64,000 nt of DNA from Buddleja alternifolia (taxonomy: Eukaryota > Streptophyta > Magnoliopsida > Lamiales > Scrophulariaceae). Every line of letters begins with the position of its first letter. Position 1 is the stretch's first letter. The stretch spans positions 4,131,001 to 4,195,000 of the forward strand of contig CM033405.1 in the NCBI GenBank assembly GCA_019426215.1, given 5' to 3'. Below, piece by piece: positions 1 to 11,522 of the stretch. The notes beneath the pieces are model-generated. The model saw only the letters and a program-made list of their open reading frames with translations, was not told the origin of the DNA and ran no database searches. Position numbers and translations under genes: made by a program.

Positions 1-693
1 ATTTGAGACTGTTGTTGATGAATGTCTTTCAGGAAATTAATTAAAAGGTTTTTTATTATTTTTGAAGAATTATTTGGGATTCAGTTTTGACTAATTAGTC
101 ATAATTATCGATTTGATATATAAAGGACTCATGCGAATTCGTTGTTGGTAGATGATTCTCATTATACGGTTTCGAAACTTTAGGGTATTTTAGTTTTATT
201 GATGTGGGAGTATTTTGGCACTTTGGATGATTTAGAATTCAGAAAAATACTTTACTTTGCTATTTGTATAATTTAGATTTATTTTGGCACAATGTGCTAC
301 ATAGAATACGATACGATATAAGACCAAATGTGAGATTTTTGACGACATAATGGAAGCACTGTGAGATTTTTGTAAAGTGCGAGACCAAAAATGTAGAGGG
401 ATATATTCTTGTACAAGTATAATCGAAGATACATGATGGTGTTATCATTTAGTTTTATAATATTAACATGTATATATACATACAATAATTCACCAATCCA
501 CTTAGGTAGTGAATGATATGAACTGAACTTTAATTAAGCCACACATCATATTAATTAAGGAGGATTATGAGGTTATAAGATGCTGAATCTTATTTTTACA
601 GATAGATTTTTTTTAAATAGTTGTAAAATAAGCTAAAGAAATAAAGTTTTTTGTTGCAAAGATTCATCCTACGTTAATTTAGTCAATAACAAG
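1..693. other. Intergenic, no gene seen
   Basis: AT-rich sequence downstream of the patatin-like gene, which is on the - strand. The short open frames at 260-485 have no recognisable domain and look like chance. I see no RNA gene and no repeat with clear ends. The part nearest 694 probably holds the patatin 3' UTR and polyadenylation region. Confidence 0.5.
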
Positions 694-1109
694 TCATGTG
701 TTTGTTTCCAGCCTAAGCTTTCTCTCATCGGAAAGAAGCTTTGCAAAGCGAATAAGAGCTTCTTCATTTGTGCCTTCTCCTTCAACTTCTTCAAACTCAC
801 CTGTCTCTAGCTAGATTCACCCTCGATATCGGTTGCTTTAGGCGGCGTTTGGCAATCTCCACAAGCGCTTGTAGATTATCCGGAGTTGCTATATCTAGAG
901 AAGCCGCATCCCCTCTCAAAGTGTCATCCTATATATGGAGATGTACACAAAAATTTAGTTACAAACATAAGCGTACTTCTTGATGTACTATTTCGTTCTG
1001 CTTGACGGATTTGAGAATGATTTTCAAAATAAATCTTTTTTATTCTACGTTCTTGTTTGGATAATTTAAGTAGTTATAAATTTCTAACTCTTTTAACATT
1101 CATTCTGCG

Positions 1110-1110
<1 letters not shown>

Positions 1111-1138
<28 letters not shown>
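1111..1138. repeat. (AT)n microsatellite
   Basis: About 14 uninterrupted AT units in intron 5 of the patatin-like gene. Expected to vary in length between individuals. Confidence 0.9.
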
Positions 1139-1143
<5 letters not shown>

Positions 1144-1496
1144 AGCCACAGGGACATAAGATATCACCAATTAGGATCATTCTTATAATTCCTAGAATTC
1201 TAATTGACAACTAGAACTGTTTATGTGTTGTGTGGTCCACATACACAACAATTGTGATTAAACCTTGACGAGGAGTTTTGAGACCATCACAATCATCCAC
1301 GTGCTAGCAATCAAGTGCGATTTATCATGGAAGGATGCTTGTAATTGCACTAGGATATGGATTACTGAAGCTTCTATGAATCACTCCATCTAATATTGAA
1401 ATAATTCAAGTCCTGAACGTTAAATTCTTTTCCCAAGTCGAATCCTCCACCCATGCGCAACCTTGCTTCGGATTTTCTGACTTAACTTGGTTTTCA

Positions 1497-1890
1497 TCTT
1501 ATATTTTACTTTATATATGTGGAGTGTTATGTGCATATAAGAATTAGTACATGAATTGAAACTAATAGAAGAACCCAACTTGGTGACTCATCTTATATTC
1601 CACTTTATATGTAACTGTCCCGTGTATAAAAAGTCATTGCACATTGAAGAAGATCTATACACGAGGCGTGCTACGTGCATATAAGGACTAGAATATATGA
1701 ATAAACACTAATTTGAAGTAGATGATCTAAACTTAGTGATCCATCTGATATTCCACTTTATATGTAACCACTCAACGCTTATAAAATATCCAAGTCAAGG
1801 AAGATTCTATGTACCTGGCGTGCAGCGTGCATATGAAAAGTGTAGTACATGAATGAAATTCTAAGTTGAAACAGAAGATCCAAATTGCTA
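1497..1890. repeat. Three diverged ~150-bp tandem copies in intron 5
   Basis: Three units begin near 1497, 1591 and 1741. Each has a CATCTTATATTCCACTTTATATG-like head and a GTGCATATAAG-like middle followed by ATGAAT. The first copy is shorter. The copies differ at many sites and by small indels, so the amplification is old. They lie between exon 6 and exon 5 of the patatin-like gene and code for nothing recognisable. Confidence 0.75.
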
Positions 1891-2586
1891 TCGGGATTTA
1901 CTAACCTGGATGCGGAAGTAATTCTTCTTCCTGTGGAGAGATTGAAAGAGGGTAGAAATATGTATATCCACCACATCCGAGCTCGCATCGCCATACGCAT
2001 CGAGCAAAGATGTGTTGCCTTTCTTGTACACCCAGCCGAGTAAACCCCAGCCGGCAGCGGCCACCGCGTTATACTTCTCTGCTTTCTTGGCTATGCCAGT
2101 GCCCAGAGACAAGACCAACATTTTCTTGCTGTCCATTTCCATATACTCAGAGTCTTCAGTTAAGACTCCACTTGAAATGTGGGATATGGCTATTAGAGTC
2201 TGTAGTAATTCAATCAAATATCAATGTGTTTTTGAAGGATTTAAATTTAAATAAATAATTGACTTTAAGAAATAAGTTTTAATAAAATAAATGTTTATTA
2301 GATTAGGTCGAAAAAAGTATTAACATTTTACTATGTAATATTTGGAGTTCTAAGTATTTTCTTGTAGCGGTTTATTTATTAAAGTCAATAAATTATCAAC
2401 GTTTATTTGTAATGTAAACATAGTATCTTTAACTGTTAAATATATATAAATAATATCTGACTCGCTTTTATACTAGTCCAGTAAAATATACTCCTATCTT
2501 TTAAAGCAAATGAAAAGTGATCGTAAAATAAAAATAACTTTAAGTTTATAGCTAAAGACATTATCATCGTTATTTTTCGTCAATAG

Positions 2587-2834
2587 TATCTAGCTTTATA
2601 GAAATTGACTATGGAAAATTAAAAGAAAAAAAATGACATGTATTAATTATATATGCGAAAAAGTATGAACAATACCTACACAAGTCAAAAAAAGAGTTTA
2701 AAACAAAGATTATCTAGCTTTATAGAAATCGACTATGGAAAATTAAAAGAAAAAAAATGACATGTATTAATTATATATGCGAAAAAGTATGAACAATACC
2801 TACACAAGTCAAAAAAAGAGTTTAAAACAAAGAT
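2587..2834. repeat. 124-bp tandem duplication
   Basis: 2587-2710 is repeated head to tail at 2711-2834. I see one base difference (T to C in the GAAATTGAC/GAAATCGAC stretch). The near identity means a recent event. It lies in intron 4 of the patatin-like gene. Confidence 0.95.
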
Positions 2835-3631
2835 TGACCGGACAAAAAATATATTTTTGACCACAAGAAATGATCTATTAGTATTTTCACGCCGTGGGGG
2901 TAAAAATATAAATTTTCATATAATTACGTACTAAAAATCATATAAGAAAAATTGACAGATCGAAGGCCCCTTTGGCCTCGTCTCTGATTACCTAACAATG
3001 ACCCATCACAGACTCTCTGTAGACAGAACATGATAATTTTTCATAAAGAACTTACAGGATTATTGGCTGCGACGCCTCCATCAGTGAGATCATAAGTCGT
3101 CACATTTCCTCGTTCATCTTCGATTTCAAAATAATGTGCCGGGAGAAAAGTAGGTGCCGCGGAGGTGCTTATGCATATATCATATAGTTTTGCATTTCTC
3201 TAGGCTTTCTCCTTTGCCTGCTCAAAATTTTGAAGCAAATGAACATAAATTTATATATTTATCAACTAAGAATGTATAAGTTTCTTGAGTAGGTAGAGAA
3301 GATATATATACATCTCTAGTAGTGAAGATAACCGGTTGAAGGCGCTTGATATCAAAGGCTGGAATCACCACATTGGTTAAGGTGTCCTTTATTGTGAGAT
3401 CACCTAATTCTTTCTTGAGCAATATGCCTATGTACTTCCCATTGTACTTGGGGCCAAAGAGATTTGTAAGCGCCTTGAGCAAGTTATGAGTTATGACGGC
3501 TGATCGCAAATAATTTAATTAGTGACTTGTGTAAAATTTGAAAATATGTACAACGATTATATGCTATTTAAGATAAAAATCTTGTCTTCACAAACTTAAC
3601 TAATCACTAGGTAAATTTGAACACGCATACT

Positions 3632-3916
3632 TAGGGATGGACATTGAATTAAGTCAGCTCGCGTGCCTGCTTGATAAGAGCTTGACTCAAACTTCACAAG
3701 CTCAACCTTTTTAACAAACTGAGCTTGTGCCTAAATATACTTGCTTGCAGGTTCGCGAGTCGATAAATTAATAGTTAAACAAAAATATTTATCCATCTAT
3801 TAATATATGTCATAATATTTGTGTGTGTGTGTGTGTTTGTACACGAGCTCTCTCGGTGTGCTCGAGCTGAACAATTTTGTCAAACTCTACTCGAGCTTGA
3901 CTCGTATGTACCCCTA
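3632..3916. mobile_element. hAT-like MITE remnant in patatin intron 2
   Basis: Starts TAGGGATGGACATTG and ends GTACCCCTA, a short imperfect inverted terminal pair of hAT-MITE style. The inside is rich in AGCTCGAGCTTGACTCG-type motifs also found near 39.1 and 50.7 kb. No clear target duplication is visible. Family placement is inferred from the ends. Confidence 0.45.
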
Positions 3917-4420
3917 CAGTTACCTTGTTTAGTGACACACAATAAATTAGGGGCCCTGTGAATAAATAAGTCTAATATGTAGCTACACTAAGTCTAGAAT
4001 AGTCATGCGTAAAGCGATTGACAGTCTAATAAGTGATTCTCAGTGAGTCCCATGAATTCAACTCTAGGTGTAATAACCGTATCCATGAGTGGTTGGTCCC
4101 ACAATATGAATAGTTTTGACTTTTTCAAGACTCTAATTAACAAGAGCTTCTAAGAATAATTCATAATTAACAGATAAAAACATTTATTTTAACGAATTCT
4201 TATTGAACAATCATTTCCTAAAATACTATACATACTAACTTGCAACCATGAAAAGGATGGGATAGTGCTCCAAATAGAACTCTACAATGTTCTCCGCAGC
4301 AAACATCGGACGGTTCTCCTTGTTAGGTGCAATGATCATTGTGGCTAGCAAACCTCCTGTGCTAGTTCCAGCCACTACATCAAAATAATCTGCAATTCTT
4401 GAATTTGGTCCATCTAATTC

Positions 4421-5847
4421 CTAGAAAAAAATTAAAAAGAAATAATATATAATTTCAAATATGTTCAAGGATGACGCAGTAGGGGTTGGACTTGGCGATC
4501 GCCCCTTCAGGTTCGCTATAGTTTCAATTTTATATTAAGAAAATTTGTAGATTTTCTTCACACATAGTTCATATATTGGTCTCTCATATTCGTAAGAATA
4601 TTTGCATCGCCCCTCATAGTGATACGACCCGTTCCGATTAATGGGAGAATTGTTAAACATCATCCAGATTAATCGCAACAACTAGCATGGAAATTGAAGG
4701 ATTGAATCCATTTCGAGGATCAAGTTGTCATATTCATACACCGTAACAATGATGATTTAGGACATCAAGATAGAGATAGAAAAGATCGAGGAAAAGAACT
4801 TTGATTTTACTTCATTTCATGGCTGCCATTTACAAAGCTAAGAATGAGCTTTTATATAACGCTTATTTGGAGAAGAACCGCACTGATTAGCTGATTAAAA
4901 CAGAGAAAGTATGAAATGACATTTGTACCCCTAATGAACACAACAAATGACTAAAAGACCCTTGCACTCATTAACTAACTAACTAATTCAATTATTAACC
5001 TATTGCATATCTATTATTTAGAAAATACGTATAATAAAAAACGTAATATCTTGTGGCGATTCTCAATTTGGTACATAACACATAGCAAGAATTTGGGCTT
5101 CATCTCTAATTATTCTAAGGGTATGAAAGAGCAAAATATTAATACTAGAGAGAGAGAAGTAGTGAAGGCTGGACTTGGAAGTTATACCTATACATATTCC
5201 TCCCATATTAGCCAAAACACCTACAATGCTTCCGACTCCATTTCGAGTTATATTCGAAATAAGGACGGCAACGGGGCAGGTCTAGGTGGATTTTCCAAGT
5301 CCCAAGACTCGTTATTAAAATATTATTATGTCCAAGTCAAGCAATTGGGCTTGCGTAGATGTGTTCTCCACCTCCAGTTATTCATTTATCCATTTGGCTG
5401 GTGTATGACCCAGCTTTCTTGAGGACCAGCCCAAGTTAGTGTCTCGACCCGTCAAGGCCGACTTAGTACCAGCCCATTCATTTGGTGGGAATTTGAGATG
5501 ACCAAGTCTTCAAGGACTAAATTGCAAATATTTGATATAAAAGCCCTCGCTGGAATATTATTAGGCATTAAGTTATTATTATTCATTCTCTTGTTTATAC
5601 TTTCTTTTGAAACAATCTTTCCTTATTTGATTGAAGCATTCTTGCTTCTTCTTTCTTGAAATACAGTGCAATAGTTACTTCTCTTCTCGAGTTGTTGAAT
5701 TCTTATTTCTCAGTCTAATACTCTAATTAGAATAGTAGGGGATTCTTTTTCCTTTTACTTTTCGTGCTCTCTTTCAAATATTAATTGTAAGATTTGTTCA
5801 ACTATTTTCAATAAAATGTTGTTATTCATTTCTCAACACCCGTCCAG
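4421..5847. other. Intron 1 segment with possible LTR remnant
   Basis: Distal part of the large patatin intron 1. From about 4620 (TGATACGACCCGTTCC) to 5838 (TTCTCAACA) the composition resembles an LTR: a TG..CA span, a pyrimidine-rich U5-like stretch around 5580-5830 and an AATAAAAT signal near 5810. The flanking 5-mers do not match, so no target duplication supports it. An open frame at 5003-5422 has no recognisable domain. Confidence 0.3.
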
Positions 5848-7459
5848 GAGAAAATCTCATTTTTGGTACTATAGTTCTTGCCAATTTCGATTTTCATACT
5901 AAGCTTTTCAAAAATCTCGATTTACATACTGTAATTTTCAATTTGTCTCAATTTCAGTATCATCGTTAGTAAATAGACACAGTTATCACATTTCCGTTAA
6001 GTTGTTTATTTTGGGGCCACAAATCACTTTTTCCTTGAAACATGGAGGGGAAATAACGCCAATTTTTCCTTAAATTTAGAATACTATATTGATACTATGT
6101 AAAAATTAGTAAATAAATTTTATTTTTTATTTTTTCTATTTAATTTGTATTCTTAGATTGAAATTTCATTACAAAAAAATTGAACTAATTAATATGTGGG
6201 ACATGTAAATAAAGATATAGTAAGCTACAATCGATTTGTATTGAATAGGTTACAATGAGATAATATTGAGTAACATTTTGTTACTTTAAGAAAACTATTA
6301 TATACAATAAACAAAAATCAAATTCATATAACCAATTAACCAAAGCACAAAGAATTATTCTCAACAAATATAATAAAGAAATTGTCAAATTTTAGTTATT
6401 TAATCTTTTCTCTTACAACAACTTTTAGTTAATTCTCAAGTAAAAGGAAAAAAAATAACAAAAGTTAAATTTTTGACTGAAAAACAAATTGACAAAAGAA
6501 GTTTCATTTTTATATAACTCTTGTGAAAAACTCGACTCCAAGAATAACATATTACTTATGCAAATATTAAATAATTTCATAAATCAAAACTGAAAATAAA
6601 AATAAATATATAAGTGATTGTCCAATTTTATCTAAATGGGATTGCTATATATATATGTACCTATATATTTTTGAATCATTATACTAATTGTCTATATACA
6701 AAAATATACAATAGATAAATAACTTATTGTTTAACATTAAATAAAAGACTCATTTTAAATATCAAATGCAATGAAAATATTTTAATGAAATTTAAAAGGT
6801 AAAAATTTATAAAATTCATATAAACAATATGAGACATCGACTCACCATTAATTGATTAATTAAAATATGAGGATGGATATAAGGAAATGACTTATTAAAG
6901 AACCAAAACATCTAAGATAACGATAATAGAATTTTGATAAATTAAAAGTACAAACTAAAACATAGGAACGTGGCCGTTCAATAAAAAATAGTTATAAGCA
7001 TTTGCTTGTCTACATATCAGACACATTGTTCAAATATCAAAGAGAGACTATATGAAAAAAATTAAATATACAATCAATGAACATCATTTCAATAATCTAT
7101 TGTGTAGATTATTAATTAAATTATCAAAGGCACATACCCTTGAAATTGAAGTCGATACTCAGTGTCAGATAATTGGAAAAGATGATGCTCAATCGAAGAA
7201 CCCCCCCCCCCCCCCCCCTCCCCCAAAAAAAAATCTTGGAAGAATCGCGTTTATTTCCACTCCATTTTTCAAAGAAAAAGTGGTTTTTGGCCCAAAATCA
7301 AAAAACTTAACGAACATGAGATAATTGTCATCTATTTACTAACGATGACACTGAAATTCTGACAAATTAGAAGTTACAGTATGTAAATTGAGATTTATGA
7401 AAAGCGTGGTATGAAAAACTAATCGACTAGAATTACAATACCAAAAATTAGATTTTCTC
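5848..7459. mobile_element. Non-autonomous MULE-type element with ~230-bp TIRs
   Basis: 1,612 bp. The left arm starts GAGAAAATCTCATTTTTGG. The right arm, read on the other strand, starts GAGAAAATCTAATTTTTGG and stays alignable for about 230 bp (left 5848-6075, right about 7225-7459). The 9-bp flanks are CCCGTCCAG (5839-5847) and CCCGCCCGG (7460-7468), differing by two transitions. Long arms plus a 9-bp target duplication fit Mutator-like MITEs. No transposase is encoded; the frame at 7052-7324 is composition noise around the poly-C run at 7201-7224. Confidence 0.8.
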
Positions 7460-8020
7460 CCCGCCCGGCGAATCCTTTTATGGACCCAAGACTCGTTTCC
7501 CCCAGCCTCTATGACCTGCTTTGCAATTCTAAAATGTTTTTTTTAAAAAAAAAAACTAATATTTTTCGAAAACAAATATAGTAATAACTATCTAATTAAC
7601 CATTACAAAATAATATTATTAACTAAAAATAAATTATTCATTACTTTATATTTAGTTTTTCAATAATTATAATTTCAAGCATGTTTTTTTAACTTTTTTA
7701 ATTTTAAAAGTACAAACAATTTTTAATCTTGTTTATTCTTATTTTAATTATTCATGTATTTGGTAAAAAAATTATATGTGAAGATATATGCATAACACAT
7801 ATTTTTCCAAACGAGCAATAATCTATTACAGAGAGAAAAATCGAAGGTGGCTAGATTTGGCAGCCATCCCTATAAGTCGTTATACTTGCGTATACAATAT
7901 TCCTCCCATATTAGTCAAAATACCTTCAATTTTGAAAATTTATTTTTTTTACCTTACAAAAATTTTGATATTTGAATTTCGCTCCCCCCATTCAAAATCA
8001 AAAAATATCATGCTTTCTCC

Positions 8021-8300
8021 CATTTCTTTGAGTTCACACCCCCCCCCCCCCACCCCAAAATTCTGGTTATAACAAAAGAGATATAAGAGTATAAAGTATG
8101 TCAAAAATTGTAATTGAACCTAGTTCATTATTATATTTTCCCCAATAAATATAGCGTACCGTACCGCGGGGTCAAGCCCCTTGCACCCCCTTTGAATCTT
8201 TCTTCTATTTGGCAAAATATATATATATATATATATATACAGCTATATCACAACAATCTCACCCCCCCTCAATAAAATTCCTTACTCCGTCCTTGTTCCG
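8021..8300. repeat. Dispersed repeat, copy 1 (second copy 59663-59944)
   Basis: Shares an ordered series of blocks with 59663-59944: TTTCTTTGAGTT, a poly-C run, GTTATAACAAAAGAGAT, ATATGTCAAAA, GTACCGTACCGCGG, ATCACAACAATCTC and CAATAAAATTCCT. It sits just beside patatin exon 1, inside intron 1. The family is not identified and no TIRs are seen. Confidence 0.75.
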
Positions 8301-8677
8301 AAGAGAGCAAAATATTATTACCCCAGTCCCCATGGAGAAAAGAATGTAGAAAGAAACCTGGAGCTTGGATTCAAGAAATGCAAGAAAAACGGCTGGAATA
8401 ATGCCTCTTATACCACCTCCATCAATGCTGTCCGCAGTCACCATGCTTCCTGTTTTTGGATCAGGAGCCATATATATCCAGATTTTGAAGAAATTAAAAT
8501 TTACTTGTCACCTTTTTAACTTAGTCAAATTTTAAGATAATTTATTCAAGTTGTAGTGTGTGAACAATTGAAGATCCATGATCTCCTTTTATATAATGAA
8601 ATGATTTAACTGGTTTACCATTTTCCTTTATAATTAGTTGGCTCAAAATGTATATATTTTTAGAAATAGTTTATGCA

Positions 8678-9131
8678 GGAAAATTACATTTTGGTCTCAT
8701 AATTTTGCTCTGTTTTCATTTTAGTCCCTTTCGTTACAGAAGTTTCACATTTAGTCCTATAAATTTCATAATGTTTAATATTTAATTCCGATCGAATATT
8801 CCGTCCAAAATTAAGGATTAACTTCGTCAGTCAACATTTTAACCCTTTTTTTTTGGAGAATTCATGTGTGAATGCACTCACACACAAATTATATTTGATA
8901 TCATGATATTTTTTTTCAATGTCATGTGTCACTCACGTACAAAATCTCCCGAGAAAAAAGGTCAAAATGTTGATTATCTGAGTTGACCGTTAAATTTGGA
9001 CGAAAAATTCGGTTGAGACTAAATGTGATCCATTTTTGAAAGGTATGGAACTAAATATTAGAAATTCATAATGGATGAGACCAAAATTGAAATTGAGCAA
9101 AATTATGGAGCGTCGGAAAATATATTTTCCC
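8678..9131. mobile_element. Fold-back element (TTTTGGTCTC type)
   Basis: The left end reads GGAAAATTACATTTTGGTC and then ATAATTTTGCTC. The right end, reverse-complemented, has GGAAAATATATTTTCC, ATAATTTTGCTC and TTTTGGTCTC in the same order, so the two halves form a long imperfect inverted repeat. No coding. No target duplication could be fixed. It lies just upstream of the patatin start codon (8471) and may have replaced part of its promoter. Confidence 0.65.
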
Positions 9132-10574
9132 AATTTATATATACACTTTATGTACATATACGTGTAACAATATACGAGATGAAATAGAGCGCAACATAGG
9201 ATCTTAAAGCATACTTGTACAGTTTTACTTGGAACAATTTCGCTAATTCTTTTTTTAAATATGAGACGAGTATTTTGATGATATGAATCATTTTATTGGG
9301 ATGCAGACGAGTCACAAGTTAGTAGCTTCTAGAACTCAGTATTTCTAAAAACTACACCAATAAATATGATGGTTGAGATATACATGAGGTTCATCGTACA
9401 TAATTGTACTATAGTATAAGTTCAGAGCTCCTTAAGAATCGATCCAAATAAACAGAGTATCTTTTCTTGTTTTTGTAGGTTGGTAGCTGGTACCATGCAA
9501 ATATTGCCTTTTATATATATAAACTAATTATCGAATATGAAGAATTTTACAAAATTAGATATCTTTATTGAATTTTCTAAGAAACTTGCAACTTGATGTA
9601 AAACGTGTGTGGAATATGCCATGTAATTTACACGAAATGAAAAGATTTTGGAACAACCTTTGATGTAAAACGTGTGAAGAATTTGTACCACGTAAACTAT
9701 ACATAATGTAATGAGGAACATTTTCTTGGACATTGTCTCGTAGATCGTGTGGTTATAATAATGACATCTCATTAAAGTGCATGAAGTGAATTACAATCAT
9801 ATCTTAGCAAAAAAAGAATTACAATCATAACATTCATGCATATATAGATGTATGTAAGAAAATTTATAGTCTCACGCTTTAGATGGTTTTATTTTAGTCA
9901 TAAAAAAATTACAACATTTAGTTCAGAGTTGGACAAAGTTACTCTTTTACTTTTCCAACCATTGAAAATTCACGGCTGGAGTTGCGGTTTGCCCCCTAAA
10001 CTACCAAGTTATATCAAATACTTTTCTAAAACAATTTTCTGTGTTATTTTTGTTACCCTTGAATTACATTAAAATACAATTTTGCCTGATTTTGTCTATT
10101 TGAACTCCCGTTAAGTTTTGATACATCGCTTGCGTGCATGAGCAAGAACATTGAAAATATATTAATCCTAGCCCTTTTGATTTAAATTTTTCACAATTTT
10201 AATCCTCAAAACCGAGTTTTTTTTTACAATTTTAGTCTCATCCGCTTGTACGATTTTCTAACTGATTCTCTAGTCGTTTGCTTCATGTAAACTGCATTCC
10301 TATTTGAGGATAATATCTCCACATTTATTGCTTGTAACGTTGTACTATAGCATGTGATAGCAATGGCTCCATAGGAAAAAATATTGATTGTTGTCAAAGA
10401 AAGCATGAGATTTGTTCTCAAAGTATGATGAATTTTCACAATAAGTGATGCTTCAAATTTACGCATCATGGAAATTTCTGTTTGTGTTTAATAGCTCACA
10501 AGTTATCTACAAGCTCATGTGGTCCTACTTCCTAGATTGAATACCACTCTATTGAGGAAATTGAAAATCTTAAA
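9132..10574. other. Intergenic, no gene seen
   Basis: AT-rich DNA between the fold-back element and the PIF/Harbinger remnant. It contains the short tandem copies at 9592-9722. Open frames at 9524-9772, 9848-10072 and 10224-10469 lack recognisable domains and look like chance. Confidence 0.5.
9592..9722. repeat. Two diverged ~65-bp tandem copies
   Basis: TTGATGTAAAACGTGTG occurs at about 9593 and 9660. Each is followed by a GAATTTG/GAATATG stretch, CCATGTAA/CCACGTAA and TTACACGAAATG/CTATACATAATG. A small degenerate tandem repeat with no function seen. Confidence 0.65.
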
Positions 10575-10963
10575 GAGCATCTCTAATGGACGTTATTTTG
10601 GTGCAAAATGCACCAAATTTTGCACCAAAATAGCGGTCCAATGGGACGCTATTTCCTATGCCATTTTTGATTGGATTGATATTTTTATTTATATTTATAA
10701 TTTGGTCCTTATATTTATAATTAGTTACAATTAGGTCCTGTATAAGTAGGTTTCTAGACTTTAAAAAGGTTCAAATTAGGTCCTACGTTTGTTTGTTCTT
10801 TCACTCATTTATATATGATTTTACTTCAATTATAAATAAAAGATGTATATTAAAACTAGTACAAAATGCATATACCATGAATTTAAAATATTGAAATATT
10901 TATTTCAACATAGATTAATATTACATAATAATACAGAAATTACGCAATTCTAATAAAAACTAA

Positions 10964-11163
10964 GGCTCCGTATGGTTATGTTTTTTGAGTTAAATTCTGT
11001 GTTTTTTTTGGAAAATGTGTATTATAGAAATTCGTGTGAAAATATTGACTTTTATTGTTTGTTTGGATGTGTTTTTAGAAAATAGATGGAAGTCGTGTTT
11101 GATGTGACATAAAATTGAATTTTATTGGGATTTGATATATTAAGTGATTGAATTAATTATGAA

Positions 11164-11203
<40 letters not shown>

Positions 11204-11485
11204 TGATTTGATATAAAGTATGTGTGTGTGTATATATATATATAGTTATTATAAAATATGATAAAGTAAGAAAGAGAATTAGTTGAAAAGTGGGATAGTG
11301 TAATTAATGATGAAAGATTGTGAATTGATTGAAAAGGTGAAATGATTGGTTGTTGTATAGGAGAATGTGTAGTAGTATTTAAAATTTGAGTATTTTCTGT
11401 AAAATTTTCCTTGAAGTGTGCATTTTCTTTTTCTGGTGATCCAAAAAATGAAAATGGTATTTTGAAAACATAACCATACACAGCC
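10964..11485. mobile_element. Tourist-like MITE nested in the Harbinger remnant
   Basis: 522 bp. The left end is GGCTCCGTATGGTTATGTTTT-like; the right end, reverse-complemented, is GGCTGTGTATGGTTATGTTTT-like. Flanking TAA at 10961-10963 and 11486-11488 is a 3-bp target duplication, as expected for PIF/Harbinger-class insertion. Contains (AT)n and (GT)n runs around 11169-11243. The frame at 11140-11481 is read through this element and is not a gene. Confidence 0.85.
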
Positions 11486-11522
11486 TAAGTATTAAGATAA
11501 TAAAAAGATAGACAACAACAAT

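Larger units (their letters stand above)
694..8471 (-). pseudogene. Patatin-like acyl hydrolase, disrupted
   Basis: Patatin-family proteins are lipid acyl hydrolases with a Ser-Asp dyad. Six exons can be placed by GT-AG borders and homology: 8358-8471, 4240-4420, 3312-3499, 3056-3217, 1906-2199 and 694-928. Exon 1 starts at the ATG at 8469-8471 and has the oxyanion motif DGGGIRG. Exon 2 has the nucleophile elbow GTSTGG. Exon 4 has [14 protein letters not shown] and the Asp region [10 protein letters not shown]. Exon 5 has VLSLGTG. All phases agree, and without the lesions the product would be about 389 aa, normal for the family. There are two lesions. A TAG lies in frame at 3200-3202, six codons into exon 4. 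A CTAG duplication at 807-814 shifts exon 6 and stops translation at 797-799, removing about 33 conserved C-terminal residues (through GTNEEAL and KLLSDERK). Both catalytic residues come before the second lesion, so a shortened enzyme is possible if the AG of the TAG is used as splice acceptor. Intron 1 (3.9 kb) is swollen by repeats. I judge it probably a pseudogene. Confidence 0.88.

Noticed and set aside
5003..5422. 139-codon open frame as a gene
   Set aside because: No recognisable domain, no start context, inside a repeat-rich intron of a gene on the other strand.
4620..5838. Complete solo LTR in patatin intron 1
   Set aside because: TG..CA and U5-like texture only; no target duplication and no second copy in the window.
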